Positions 6,499-13,945 of a stretch of 27,973 nt of DNA are shown here, one piece after another. A model generated the notes under the pieces. The model ran no database searches and had not been told where the DNA came from. It was given only the letters and a program-made list of their open reading frames with translations. The stretch covers positions 1 to 27,973 of the forward strand of contig CANQUY010000006.1 of NCBI GenBank assembly GCA_947627125.1. Direction: 5' to 3'. The position numbers and the translations under genes were made by a program. Each line of letters opens with the position of its first letter. Position 1 is the first letter of the stretch. Origin of the DNA: an uncultured Clostridia bacterium. Its GTDB lineage: Bacteria; Bacillota; Clostridia; Christensenellales; Borkfalkiaceae.

Positions 6499-7107
6499 AT
6501 GATCAAACAAGACAGATTGATGGACGTATTTGAGTATATCCGCCGCTATAACGACGAAAACGGGTTTCCTCCCTCTGTCCGTGACATCTGCGCGGCCCTC
6601 AATATCAAATCGACGGCTACGGTCTACGACTATATCAACCGTCTGCGCGAACAGGGCTATCTCGACAAGGCGGCCAAGAAGAATCGCTCGGTGATCGTCC
6701 GCGGGAGCGCATCCGTGCGGGCTCCCCTCCTCGGCGTCGTCAATGCAGGCCAGCCCATCCTCGCCGTGGAGAACAACGAGGGCTATTATACCCTTCCCGA
6801 GGCGGAATTCAAGGGCGACGATCTGTTTTTGCTCCGTGTGCACGGCGAATCCATGATCGAAGCGGGCATTTTCGACGGGGACAAGATCATTGTCAAGCGT
6901 CAGGATCGTGCGGAAAACGGCGAGATCGTTGTCGCCATGTTCGACGACGGAACGATGAACGGCGCAACGGTCAAACGCTTCTTCCAAAGAAACGGAAAAA
7001 TCATTCTTCATCCCGAAAACAGCACGATGGAAGATATCATTCCCGAAAACCAAGGCAGTATCCGCATCCTTGGCAAAGTCATAGGCCTCATGCGCAGTTT
7101 TCGGTAG
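6499..7107 (+). CDS. lexA: SOS repressor LexA
   Basis: A 202-residue LexA. The N-terminal winged helix (1-68) recognises SOS boxes. The C-terminal S24 self-cleavage domain shows the scissile Ala83-Gly84 (VNAGQP), nucleophile S118 (HGESM) and general base K159 (ATVKRFF). RecA-stimulated autocleavage derepresses DNA-repair genes. All essential residues are intact and length is normal. A self-regulatory SOS box lies in its promoter. It is not in an operon with the following MATE gene, which has its own promoter at 7135-7163. Confidence 0.97.
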   Translation: MIKQDRLMDVFEYIRRYNDENGFPPSVRDICAALNIKSTATVYDYINRLREQGYLDKAAKKNRSVIVRGSASVRAPLLGVVNAGQPILAVENNEGYYTLPEAEFKGDDLFLLRVHGESMIEAGIFDGDKIIVKRQDRAENGEIVVAMFDDGTMNGATVKRFFQRNGKIILHPENSTMEDIIPENQGSIRILGKVIGLMRSFR

Positions 7108-7134
7108 AATAAGTGAGAGCGTGCGGAAAACCGC

Positions 7135-7163
7135 TTGACGGCAAATCAACGATTTGATAGAAT
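7135..7163 (+). promoter_or_regulatory. Promoter of the MATE leader
   Basis: TTGACG (7135-7140), 17-bp spacer, TAGAAT (7158-7163). The 17 bases from the -10 box onwards (TAGAATTATTTCACTCA) match those at the lipoprotein promoter (8676-8692) with one difference. Confidence 0.75.
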
Positions 7164-7169
7164 TATTTC

Positions 7170-7301
7170 ACTCATCAGAGGGCAACGCGGTCGTAACTGC
7201 GAGTCGGATAAGATGTCGGACGGAAAAATCCCGGAGCAACATAGCCGTAGCGAATGTTGGATAAGGGATCTACCGTTCGGGGCTTATTCGGCTCGTTTTT
7301 T
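7170..7301 (+). promoter_or_regulatory. Structured mRNA leader of the MATE gene: candidate riboswitch or attenuator
   Basis: After the promoter comes a small hairpin (7187-7200, GCGGU/ACUGC) and then a large nested hairpin. P1: 7200-7212 with 7283-7295, 13 bp including two G-U. P2: 7216-7223 with 7273-7280. P3: 7228-7232 with 7265-7269. P4: 7237-7242 with 7254-7259, with an 11-nt loop. Purine-rich asymmetric internal loops (AAAA/CUA, GGAG/GAUAA) separate the stems. P1 is followed at once by U6 (7296-7301), so the closing helix is itself a terminator stem. The MATE ATG is only 8 nt further on. By position it could be a guanidine-IV (mepA motif) riboswitch, a class known in front of MATE genes, but I cannot verify the consensus. 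Confidence 0.6.
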
Positions 7302-7309
7302 AAAAAATT

Positions 7310-8656
7310 ATGGACTTTATCAACGGAAACATCAAGAAAATTTATTTTAATTACCTGTTGGCGTCCTTCGGCAGCACCTTGATCTCCACGATCTACGGCA
7401 TCGTCGATATGGCGATGGTCGGACAGTACGAAGGTTCGGACGCGACGGCTGCACTCGCCTGCTTTTCTCCCGTCTGGAATATCATCTATGCGATCGGGCT
7501 CTTGACGGGCATCGGCGGCGCAGTTCTTTACGGCAATGCGATCGGAAAGAACGAAAAAGACAGGGCAAACGGGTATTTTACCCTCTCTTTGATTCTGACA
7601 GCGGGCATCATTTCACTTTTTTGGCTTGCCATGATCTTTTTTGACGAGCCCATCCTGAGGCTGTTCGGCGCAGACGATACCCTTCTCCCCTATGCGCAAA
7701 AATATCTTTTGCCCATCAAATTCTGCCTGCCCGTATTTACGGTGGAGAACTTTCTCTCCTGCTTCATCCGCAACGACAACAGCCCCCGCCTTGCGACGGC
7801 CGCCGTCCTTGCGGGAGGAGTTTTCAATATTTTCGGGGATTGGCTCTTCGTTTTCGCTTTCGACATGGGCGCAATGGGCGCGGGGATCGCAACGTCGATC
7901 GGAGCATGCATCACTCTCTTTGTGCTATTGAGCCATTTCTTTACCAAGAAAAATACTCTCCGCTTCAATCGGAAATTCTGCGGAAAAGACATTTTTGGGA
8001 TCCTCTCAACGGGATTTTCAGCCTTTTTTGTGGATGTCGCAATGGGGATTTTCACGATCATGATGAACAATCAGATCATGAAATACCTCGGGAAGGAAGA
8101 TCTCGCCGTCTATGGCGTCGTCATCCAGTTGTTTACGTTTGTCCAGTGCTGTGCATACAGCGTCGGGCAGGCCGCCCAGCCCATTCTTTCGGTCAATTTC
8201 GGCGCAAACCGAGGCGATAATGTCAAGCGCTGCCTGAAGTATGGGATCTGCGCCGCCCTGTCTTTCGGGGTCCTTTGGACCATTCTGTCCATGAGCATTC
8301 CCAATGTTTTCATCCGCATTTTTATGAAGCCTACGGACAAGATCTTGCAGATCGCGCCGTACGAAATCAGGGTCTATGCCTCTTCCTTCCTCTTTTTGTC
8401 GCTGAATGTTTCTTCGACATACTATTTCCAATCCATTCTCAGGCGGGCGGATTCCTTTCTCGTGTCTGTCCTCCGCGGGATCTTCATCAACGGAATTTTG
8501 ATCTATGCCCTGCCCGCAATCTTTCAGAATGGCTCCCTCATCTGGATCGTCATGCCGCTCACGGAGGCGTTGACCTTTATCTACGTTTTTGCAAGGGTCA
8601 TCATGACCTCCAAGAGGCTGAAAACGGTCCCTATCTGCTCTCAAGGAGATGCTTGA
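7310..8656 (+). CDS. MATE family multidrug efflux transporter (MepA-like)
   Basis: A 448-residue integral membrane protein with about twelve hydrophobic segments and the MATE N-terminal pattern STIYGIVDMAMVGQYEGSDATAALA. MATE proteins expel cationic compounds using Na+ or H+ gradients. The two MatE repeats start near residues 15 and 240 (FSAFFVDVAMGIFTIMMNNQ). No Shine-Dalgarno sequence precedes ATG 7310; the start lies just after the U-tract of the structured leader, so expression is probably set by read-through of that leader. Its stop overlaps the -35 box of the next promoter. The substrate cannot be told from sequence. Confidence 0.92.
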   Translation: MDFINGNIKKIYFNYLLASFGSTLISTIYGIVDMAMVGQYEGSDATAALACFSPVWNIIYAIGLLTGIGGAVLYGNAIGKNEKDRANGYFTLSLILTAGIISLFWLAMIFFDEPILRLFGADDTLLPYAQKYLLPIKFCLPVFTVENFLSCFIRNDNSPRLATAAVLAGGVFNIFGDWLFVFAFDMGAMGAGIATSIGACITLFVLLSHFFTKKNTLRFNRKFCGKDIFGILSTGFSAFFVDVAMGIFTIMMNNQIMKYLGKEDLAVYGVVIQLFTFVQCCAYSVGQAAQPILSVNFGANRGDNVKRCLKYGICAALSFGVLWTILSMSIPNVFIRIFMKPTDKILQIAPYEIRVYASSFLFLSLNVSSTYYFQSILRRADSFLVSVLRGIFINGILIYALPAIFQNGSLIWIVMPLTEALTFIYVFARVIMTSKRLKTVPICSQGDA

Positions 8657-8681
8657 CAAGATGCAAACCATATGGTAGAAT
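8653..8681 (+). promoter_or_regulatory. Promoter of the lipoprotein gene
   Basis: TTGACA (8653-8658), 17-bp spacer, TAGAAT (8676-8681). The -35 box overlaps the stop codon of the MATE gene, so the lipoprotein can be transcribed independently. Confidence 0.75.
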
Positions 8682-8720
8682 TATTTCTCTCAAATGAAAT
8701 TCAGAAACAGGAGGATAGGT

Positions 8721-9161
8721 ATGAAATCAATACGAAATTTGCTCTTGACGGCGCTTTTGGTATGTGTCGGCGCATGTCTTACCGCTTGCGGAGGCTGGGA
8801 GAAGGGCGGCTGGAAGCATTATTCCCTTGACTTCTCTCCCGGCAGTTTTCGTATTCACGACTATGAAGATGGGACCGTTTTCACGCCCGAGTCGAAAATC
8901 GAGCTTTCTTTGACCGAACCTTCTGACGATACAGATGGGTTTGTAGCGTGTGTTGATGGCGTTGATGGGGACGTCTATTTCATATTTTACAATGTTGCGG
9001 ACGATGTGAAAAGTATCGAATATGATTATATCGCCGAGAGAAGCATTGATTTTCGGGCAGAGAAGTACAACGGCGACAGCGAGAATTTTACCTTGTACGC
9101 ATATGATTGGACGGATAGGATCTATTGCATGGCTTTTGATATCTTATTTGTGGCAGAATAA
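8721..9161 (+). CDS. Small secreted lipoprotein of unknown function
   Basis: The start ATG 8721 has an AGGAGG ribosome site (in ACAGGAGGATAGG); the longer frame from 8694 lacks one. The 146-residue product begins with a lipoprotein signal peptide: KSIR, a hydrophobic stretch, then the lipobox LTAC with Cys 23 as lipidation site. The mature part of about 120 residues is acidic and rich in aromatic residues, with no motif I recognise. It should be anchored on the outer face of the membrane. It has its own promoter and a downstream terminator, so it is probably monocistronic. Base use is less C-rich than in lexA or xer. Confidence 0.8.
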   Translation: MKSIRNLLLTALLVCVGACLTACGGWEKGGWKHYSLDFSPGSFRIHDYEDGTVFTPESKIELSLTEPSDDTDGFVACVDGVDGDVYFIFYNVADDVKSIEYDYIAERSIDFRAEKYNGDSENFTLYAYDWTDRIYCMAFDILFVAE

Positions 9162-9174
9162 ACTCCTTGAAGTT

Positions 9175-9207
9175 AAAAATCGGACGGAAATTAGGCGCCC
9201 GATTTTT
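9175..9207. terminator. Bidirectional terminator between lipoprotein and membrane protein genes
   Basis: Stem AAAAATCGG (9175-9183) with CCGATTTTT (9199-9207), T-run on both strands. It serves the + strand lipoprotein and the convergent gene ending at 9214. Confidence 0.8.
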
Positions 9208-9213
9208 TTATTT

Positions 9214-9750
9214 TTAAATCAAATCAGCTTTGAGCAAGTCGTTTCCCCTCTCGAGGATATCCGCAAGTTTCTCCTCCGTCTGGTCGATCACGGGCAGGAC
9301 CTGCTTTGTTTTCTTTGCAACCATCTTTTGGAAGATTAGATAGTTGACCCCACAGAGGGCGATCCCGACGATGCCGAGCAAAATGCCGCCGATGAGAGCG
9401 GGCAAATTGTTTTCAACGAGCATGCAGAGGCACATGCCACCGCCGAGTATGAGTGCGGCCACGATCCCGAACAGATAGGAAAAGACGCTCGCACCCGTCC
9501 GTTTGGACCTTTCGAGCCCGTTGAGGGAATCAAATGTTTCCTCGGCCTGCCGCTCGAGTTTATTGAGCTCCCCCTTGTGCTTTTGTTTTCTGTCACGGCG
9601 GAGCGACAGGGTGACCCCTTCCACCGCAGAAACGTTCGTCCCCGTGACCTCCCAACCGAATGCCTCGTAGAGGTCCATCGCCCTCGCTTGATCCCTTGCT
9701 TTGACCGATGCGGTCTTGTACTCATAGGACACAAAATCTTTGTCTTGCAT
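9214..9750 (-). CDS. Two-helix membrane protein of unknown function
   Basis: A 178-residue protein. An N-terminal soluble part (1-50) contains YEYKTASVKARDQARAMDLYEAFGWEV, a beginning I associate with a family of uncharacterised Firmicutes proteins. A charged, probably helical linker with K/R and E-rich stretches (52-85) follows, then two membrane helices (about 88-112 and 116-140) and a cytoplasmic helical tail. A good ribosome site (AAAGGAG, near 9762-9768) precedes ATG 9750. It is divergent from a TetR-type regulator 190 bp away, which may control it. No function can be assigned. Confidence 0.8.
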   Translation of the reverse strand: MQDKDFVSYEYKTASVKARDQARAMDLYEAFGWEVTGTNVSAVEGVTLSLRRDRKQKHKGELNKLERQAEETFDSLNGLERSKRTGASVFSYLFGIVAALILGGGMCLCMLVENNLPALIGGILLGIVGIALCGVNYLIFQKMVAKKTKQVLPVIDQTEEKLADILERGNDLLKADLI

Positions 9751-9813
9751 TGCTACAATTCTCCTTTTTTGATAAAATTTCTCTTGCGGAAGGTCGGCCG
9801 ACGCGCGTTTCGG

Positions 9814-9842
9814 TTGACTTTTTCGTAAGACAAGTGTATCAT
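9814..9842 (+). promoter_or_regulatory. Promoter upstream of the TetR-type gene
   Basis: TTGACT (9814-9819), 17-bp spacer, TATCAT (9837-9842). The start point near 9849 leaves about 90 nt of untranslated leader. I see no clear operator palindrome and no equally good promoter for the divergent membrane protein gene. Confidence 0.5.
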
Positions 9843-9940
9843 AGAATAAAATCGTCGAAAATGCAACCCCACGGAGAGGCCTTCAGACACTCCCCCGCAA
9901 ACTGTCCGCAGAAATAAGACAAAACAGGAGAATTTGTATC

Positions 9941-10465
9941 GTGGAATATACGTCGGAAGAATATACAAGGCACTACATTGTGCAGGCCCTCTTCCTTCTG
10001 ATGGGTGAATATGAATACGGCAAAATCAGCGTCACCGATATTGCCCAAAAGGCGGGCGTCGGCAGGGCGACGTTCTACCGATACTTTAAGTGCAAGGAGG
10101 ACGTCATCGAGTTCTACTTTTCGCACAACACGAGGGAATTCATGTCCGAACAGCATTACTATCCGCGGTGCAGGGCAGACTATCTCTCGATCGCCCGCGA
10201 CGTCTTTGAAAAATTCCAAAAGAACAGGGAATGCTTCACCCTCATCAAGCGGGCGCACTTGGAATATCTTTATCTGGATTTCCTCAACAAAAAAATGATC
10301 GAAACGTTCAAGCACGATTATCCCGACGAGGACCTGTACAAGCCCTATCTTTTTGCGGGGATGATCTTCAACGTTTCCATGGCATGGCTCGCCGACGGAT
10401 GCGAAGGTTCCGCCGCGCAGCTCGCGAAGATATTTGTCGATTCCATCAATATCGGTGAGCAATAA
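9941..10465 (+). CDS. TetR/AcrR family transcriptional regulator
   Basis: A 174-residue protein. The N-terminal TetR helix-turn-helix is clear: YGKISVTDIAQKAGVGRATFYRYFKCKEDVIEFYF (about 26-60). The C-terminal ligand domain is short, as in the TetR_C subfamilies of Firmicutes. GTG 9941 is taken as start, with AGGAG about 10 nt upstream. It ends at a strong terminator. The divergent two-helix membrane protein gene is the nearest candidate target; the ligand is unknown. Confidence 0.9.
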   Translation: MEYTSEEYTRHYIVQALFLLMGEYEYGKISVTDIAQKAGVGRATFYRYFKCKEDVIEFYFSHNTREFMSEQHYYPRCRADYLSIARDVFEKFQKNRECFTLIKRAHLEYLYLDFLNKKMIETFKHDYPDEDLYKPYLFAGMIFNVSMAWLADGCEGSAAQLAKIFVDSINIGEQ

Positions 10466-10469
10466 AAAA

Positions 10470-10495
10470 CAAGCGGTTTTCCCGCTTGATTTTTT
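10470..10495. terminator. Terminator between tetR-type gene and rluB
   Basis: Stem CAAGCGG / CCGCTTG with a 5-nt loop (10470-10488), A-run before and T-run after, so it works in both directions. It overlaps the last bases of rluB. Confidence 0.88.
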
Positions 10496-11207
10496 ACAGA
10501 TTTTTCAGATAGAACACCTCTTCCTGCGAGAGGCGGCGGCATTCCCCTCGGTCGAGGCCCGCAAGGGTCAGATCGCCGAGTTTGATGCGCTTTAAGAATG
10601 CCACGGGCTTGCCGACGACCTCAAACATGCGGCGGATCTCATGGTTTTTCCCCTCCGTCAGCGTCACATGGAGCTTTGTATAGCTCTTATCGGTATCGAC
10701 AACGACGACGCGGCACTTCTTTGTGACGACGCCGCGCTCGATCTCCACCCCGCTCCTCAGGCGGTTGAGCTGGACGGGAGTGACCGCCCCCTCCACCTTG
10801 ACGAGATAGGTCTTGGGGATCTCGCTCTGCGGCGCGGTAAGACGGTAGGAAAGGTCGCCGTCGTTCGTCAGAATGAGCAGCCCCTCCGTGTCGTAATCCA
10901 GCCTGCCGATGGGAAACACTCTCCCCGCGTTGGGCGGAAGAAAGTCCATCACGGTCTTTCTCGGACGCTCCGTCTTTTCGTCGTTCACCGTGCAGACGCA
11001 CCCCTTGGGCTTGTTGAGAAGGTAATATTCATACTTTACCTTGTGGGAAAGCAACTTTCCGTCGAGGGCGACGCTGTCCGAGGGCTGTACGTCGTCCCCC
11101 GCCTTGGCCGTCTTTCCGTTGATGGTCACCCGTCCTTCGGCGACGATCTCGTCCGCTCCCCTTCTTGAGGCAACGCCCTGTTCGGCCAAAAATTTATTGA
11201 TCCTCAT
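10494..11207 (-). CDS. rluB: 23S rRNA pseudouridine synthase RluB family
   Basis: A 237-residue RsuA/RluB-family enzyme that converts uridines to pseudouridine in ribosomal RNA. The S4 RNA-binding domain occupies 1-60 (MRINKFLAEQGVASRR). The catalytic domain has the GRLDYDTEGLLILTNDG motif with catalytic D104 and the later EGKNHEIRRM motif. RluB is chosen because this gene commonly lies close to scpAB in Bacillota; RsuA or RluE/F specificity cannot be excluded. The start has an unusual ribosome site (see the entry for 11215-11238). It has its own promoter inside the end of the upstream dacF gene. Confidence 0.9.
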   Translation of the reverse strand: MRINKFLAEQGVASRRGADEIVAEGRVTINGKTAKAGDDVQPSDSVALDGKLLSHKVKYEYYLLNKPKGCVCTVNDEKTERPRKTVMDFLPPNAGRVFPIGRLDYDTEGLLILTNDGDLSYRLTAPQSEIPKTYLVKVEGAVTPVQLNRLRSGVEIERGVVTKKCRVVVVDTDKSYTKLHVTLTEGKNHEIRRMFEVVGKPVAFLKRIKLGDLTLAGLDRGECRRLSQEEVFYLKNL

Positions 11208-11214
11208 CCGTATT

Positions 11215-11238
11215 GCAGAAAAAATTCTGCGCTCCTTT
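11215..11238 (-). promoter_or_regulatory. Hairpin-bridged ribosome binding site of rluB
   Basis: On the minus strand AAAGGAGC (11238-11231) is followed by a hairpin GCAGAA-UUUU-UUCUGC (11230-11215) and then 7 nt to ATG 11207. The linear distance from SD to start is too long, but folding the hairpin would bring the SD to about 8 nt from the ATG. Confidence 0.5.
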
Positions 11239-11246
11239 CTTTCTGC

Positions 11247-12251
11247 CTATATAATATACAAATTTTGCGAAAAAAGCAAGTCGTTTTGCAGGTAGATATG
11301 CATTTGTCCCGCAACTTCTCCCTTTTGCGTGGGGAGAGGGTCAAAAAGGTCGCTGCCGAACCGCAAACTCCTCAGCTCCGTCTTTTTGAGCGGATAGCTG
11401 AAACTGCACTTGATCTCGAAATTTTTCCAAGGCGCGCCGCTGTCGCAGAGTTTATAGATGCGGAATTCCGAAAAACAGCCGTCGAGGAGCTCCGCAGTTC
11501 GCTCGTACATTTCGGGACAATTCAAAACGACAGAAACGAGCGGCATGCCGTCCCGCTCCGCACAGGTCACGAGGCACCGTCCCGCCGCGGTGGTAAATCC
11601 CGTCTTGACGCCGATCGCACCGTCATAGTTGAAGAGCATTTTATTCTTGTTCTGCCAGTTGCGCGGCTCATAGTATTTGCAGGAAACGATCTCGCGGAAG
11701 GTTTCATTCTCCATCGCATAGGCGGAGATCAGGGCGAGGTCGCGGGCGGTCGTATGATGGCGGCTGTCGGGAAGGCCGTGCGGGTTGACGAAATAGCTCC
11801 CCTCCGCCCCGAGGAGCGCAGCTTTTTCGTTCATTTTCTCCGAAAAGGCCTCGATGCTCCCGCTGTGATGCAAGGCGAGCGTCACGGCGCAGTCGTTTCC
11901 CGAGCGCAGCATGAGCCCGTAGAGCAGTTCTCTCACGGTATATTCCTCTCCCGCGCGGAGGTAGACGCTCGAGCCCTCCACGCCCTCTGCGGCCTTGGGG
12001 ATCTTTACCGTTTCGTCGATCTTGCAGTCGTCGAGAATGAGGATCGCCGTCAAGACTTTTGTGGTGCTCGCCATGGGCAGCCTTGCATGCGCGTCCTTCT
12101 CGTGCAGAATGCGGCGGGAGGAGATCTCCACAACGCACTCTCCCCTCGCCTCCCCTGCGGCGGAACCCGAAAGGGTTTCCCTTCCGCTGAAGAGAAGGGA
12201 AAACAGGGCAATGACGGCAAGAAGCAGGCCCAGATACTCAGTTCGCTTCAT
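11247..12251 (-). CDS. D-alanyl-D-alanine carboxypeptidase (DacF type), first copy
   Basis: A 334-residue penicillin-binding protein of family S11, which removes the terminal D-Ala from peptidoglycan peptides outside the membrane. The N-terminus has one hydrophobic signal or anchor (about 7-21). The three active-site motifs are present: S62-TTK65, S117-GN119 and K216-TG. The start is ATG 12251 with GGGGG in front, overlapping the gerW stop by 14 bp; the longer frame from 12278 has no ribosome site. It follows gerW and the DUF2953 gene, a sporulation-associated pair, so a role in spore cortex is likely. A second S11 gene lies at 16964-18106. Confidence 0.92.
   Translation of the reverse strand: MKRTEYLGLLLAVIALFSLLFSGRETLSGSAAGEARGECVVEISSRRILHEKDAHARLPMASTTKVLTAILILDDCKIDETVKIPKAAEGVEGSSVYLRAGEEYTVRELLYGLMLRSGNDCAVTLALHHSGSIEAFSEKMNEKAALLGAEGSYFVNPHGLPDSRHHTTARDLALISAYAMENETFREIVSCKYYEPRNWQNKNKMLFNYDGAIGVKTGFTTAAGRCLVTCAERDGMPLVSVVLNCPEMYERTAELLDGCFSEFRIYKLCDSGAPWKNFEIKCSFSYPLKKTELRSLRFGSDLFDPLPTQKGEVAGQMHIYLQNDLLFSQNLYII
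11251..11279 (-). promoter_or_regulatory. rluB promoter
   Basis: Minus strand TTGCTT (11274-11279), 17-bp spacer, TATTAT (11251-11256). It lies within the last codons of the upstream dacF-type gene. Confidence 0.55.
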
Positions 12252-12630
12252 TTTCCCCCTTTCCGACCTTATCCACAATTTTGTTGACGATATCGCTTGC
12301 CTTTTCGATGAGCCCGTCGAAGGGATCGTCCGTCAGCCGCACGACGCGGCAATCCACGCCGTCGTCTATGAGAAAGCCCGTCGGCTTCAGGGTGATGACG
12401 GTCCCCGCGCCGCCCGCAAAGGGATAGGTTTCGTCGAGCTTTACGGCCTTGACTTCGCCGTATTCGCCGCCCCCCGAGAGATACCCCATTGTCACCTTTG
12501 TGAACGGGATGACCTGTGCGCCGCTCGCAGTCAGGATGGGCTTGCCGATGACGGTGTTCACGTCGATGAGGCTCGTCAACTGCTCCGCTGTCTTTTCAAG
12601 AATGCTGTCGATCTTTTTTTTCTTATCCAA
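12238..12630 (-). CDS. gerW: GerW family sporulation protein (YtfJ)
   Basis: A 130-residue protein of the GerW/YtfJ family, needed in Bacillus for germination of mature spores. The family core is clear: VIGKPILTASGAQVIPFTKVTMGYLSGGGEYG, then the GGAGT repeat and a conserved C-terminal FLIDDG segment. Start TTG 12630 with GGAGG at good distance. Its first 55 bp overlap the 3' end of the DUF2953 gene and its end overlaps the dacF start, so the three are translationally linked; ytfI (a DUF2953 gene) and ytfJ are likewise adjacent in Bacillus. Confidence 0.93.
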   Translation of the reverse strand: MDKKKKIDSILEKTAEQLTSLIDVNTVIGKPILTASGAQVIPFTKVTMGYLSGGGEYGEVKAVKLDETYPFAGGAGTVITLKPTGFLIDDGVDCRVVRLTDDPFDGLIEKASDIVNKIVDKVGKGENEAN

Positions 12631-13157
12631 TTTAAAAATACCTCCAATGCTTTTTTCATGAATGCCATGCCGATCACAAAGCCGTTGAATACGGTGGCTG
12701 TTTCAAAGGAAAACTTCAGGCACGCCTTATCGGAGAGAAGGGTGTTGTTTTCCAGAGATAAAAAGGGATGCTTTGTTCTCAGATAGGCAAACGTTCCCCC
12801 TCCCACGGACTGCAACAGCGCGGCAATGAAGATCCCGTAGAGGCTCTCTGCGCCCCCCGTTTCCACCGTCTGATGCAATCTCCAGAGCTGAAATCCCTTT
12901 GTGATCTCAAATTTTTTCCGCGTATCGCCCATCTTATCATAGGGAACAAAGACAGCTTTTTTCTCCGTGAGATGCACGGCGATCCCCTCTCGGTCGAGCT
13001 GGCCGTAGCCGCCGAAGAGCTTCAGATGGCGGTACAGGGAGAGGGAAAACCATGCGCGATTTTTTGGGATATCCACATAGGAGTCCAGCCACAAAAATAT
13101 GGGAAAAAAGGTGAGAAGGAATCCCGCAAATGTGGACCATACAAAAAATTCGCCCAT
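12576..13157 (-). CDS. DUF2953 family membrane protein (YtfI-like)
   Basis: Probably 193 residues from ATG 13157; an in-frame TTG at 13202 would add 15. The N-terminal membrane helix (FVWSTFAGFLLTFFPIFLWL) is followed by a soluble domain with beta-rich character and a central aromatic segment. DUF2953 proteins are usually encoded directly before gerW, as here, and are associated with sporulation; the molecular role is unknown. The assignment rests mainly on context and general appearance. The ATG lies in the 3' arm of a terminator-like hairpin (13143-13176), and there is no ribosome site before it, so the true start is uncertain. Confidence 0.7.
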   Translation of the reverse strand: MGEFFVWSTFAGFLLTFFPIFLWLDSYVDIPKNRAWFSLSLYRHLKLFGGYGQLDREGIAVHLTEKKAVFVPYDKMGDTRKKFEITKGFQLWRLHQTVETGGAESLYGIFIAALLQSVGGGTFAYLRTKHPFLSLENNTLLSDKACLKFSFETATVFNGFVIGMAFMKKALEVFLNWIRKKRSTAFLKRQRSS

Positions 13158-13176
13158 GACCGTAATATGGGCGAAT
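13143..13176 (-). terminator. Terminator after scpB that contains the next start codon
   Basis: Minus-strand stem ATTCGCCCAT (13176-13167) with ATGGGCGAAT (13157-13148), 10 bp perfect, 9-nt loop, then a run of six T (13148-13143). The ATG at the head of the 3' arm is the likely DUF2953 gene start and the T-run encodes its Phe-Phe. It separates scpAB from the sporulation genes. Confidence 0.75.
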
Positions 13177-13207
13177 CTTGAAAAAATATTTGTTTTTGGC
13201 AAATCTT

Positions 13208-13945
13208 TCAGTCGATCTTGACGAGATCGCTGTCGTCGAGGCCGCGCAGGAATTCGGGGATCTCGTATCCGCCGCGGACTTCCTCTCTGTTTTGCGGCTT
13301 GGGCTCCCTCGTTGCCTCCGTGGGCGTTGCGGAAACGCCGCCCTCCCCGTCCGAACCGTCGTCCGACTCGTCGCCCTCATATTCCTCGCGGGCGTAGAGA
13401 TAGCTATCTCTCTCGTCGAGAGAGGCATTGCGGATGGCCTCCATGAGCTCGTCGTAGTCGGGAAGGTCCTCGAGCGTATTGAGCTTGAACCGCTTCAAAA
13501 ATTCATCCGTCGTCGCAAACAGAATGGGATGGCCGATCGCGTCCTTCCTGCCGCAGGGATAGATGAGCTTCAGATCGAGAAGGACATTCACCGCATAGTC
13601 GCTGTTGATCCCGCGGAGCATTTCGATCTCGCTCCTCGTGACGGGCTGTTTGTAGGCAATGATGGCCGCACATTCCAAAACGGTGCGTGTCAGCTCCTTT
13701 TGGCGGATGGGGTTGAGCACGGCGGCGACTTGGTCTTTATAGGCGGGGTTGGTGGCAAGCTGCGCCTTTTTGTTGAACTCCAGCAGCTGGATCCCCTCCT
13801 TTTCGCCGTATTTTTCCCTCAATTCCTTGAGCGCTTTCTTGATCTCGCCCTCTGTGACGCCGAGCTTTTCCGCCATATCGGCGAGCGGAACAGCCTTGCC
13901 CGATGCGAACAGCACGGCCTCAATTATATTCGTCAATGCTTCCAA
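13208..13945 (-). CDS. scpB: Chromosome segregation and condensation protein ScpB
   Basis: A 245-residue subunit of the SMC-ScpAB condensin. Two winged-helix domains are visible in the N-terminal 175 residues, including ECAAIIAYKQPVTRSEIEMLRGINSD, a family hallmark. The C-terminal tail (about 190-245) is acidic and low in complexity, longer than usual. Start TTG 13945 lies inside the end of scpA (26-bp overlap) with AGGAGG 9 nt upstream, so it is translationally coupled to scpA. A terminator follows. Confidence 0.95.
   Translation of the reverse strand: MEALTNIIEAVLFASGKAVPLADMAEKLGVTEGEIKKALKELREKYGEKEGIQLLEFNKKAQLATNPAYKDQVAAVLNPIRQKELTRTVLECAAIIAYKQPVTRSEIEMLRGINSDYAVNVLLDLKLIYPCGRKDAIGHPILFATTDEFLKRFKLNTLEDLPDYDELMEAIRNASLDERDSYLYAREEYEGDESDDGSDGEGGVSATPTEATREPKPQNREEVRGGYEIPEFLRGLDDSDLVKID

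Noticed and set aside
11265..12287. A 340-residue plus-strand frame antisense to the first dacF.
   Set aside because: Same reasoning: the opposite strand has complete S11 motifs and proper starts.
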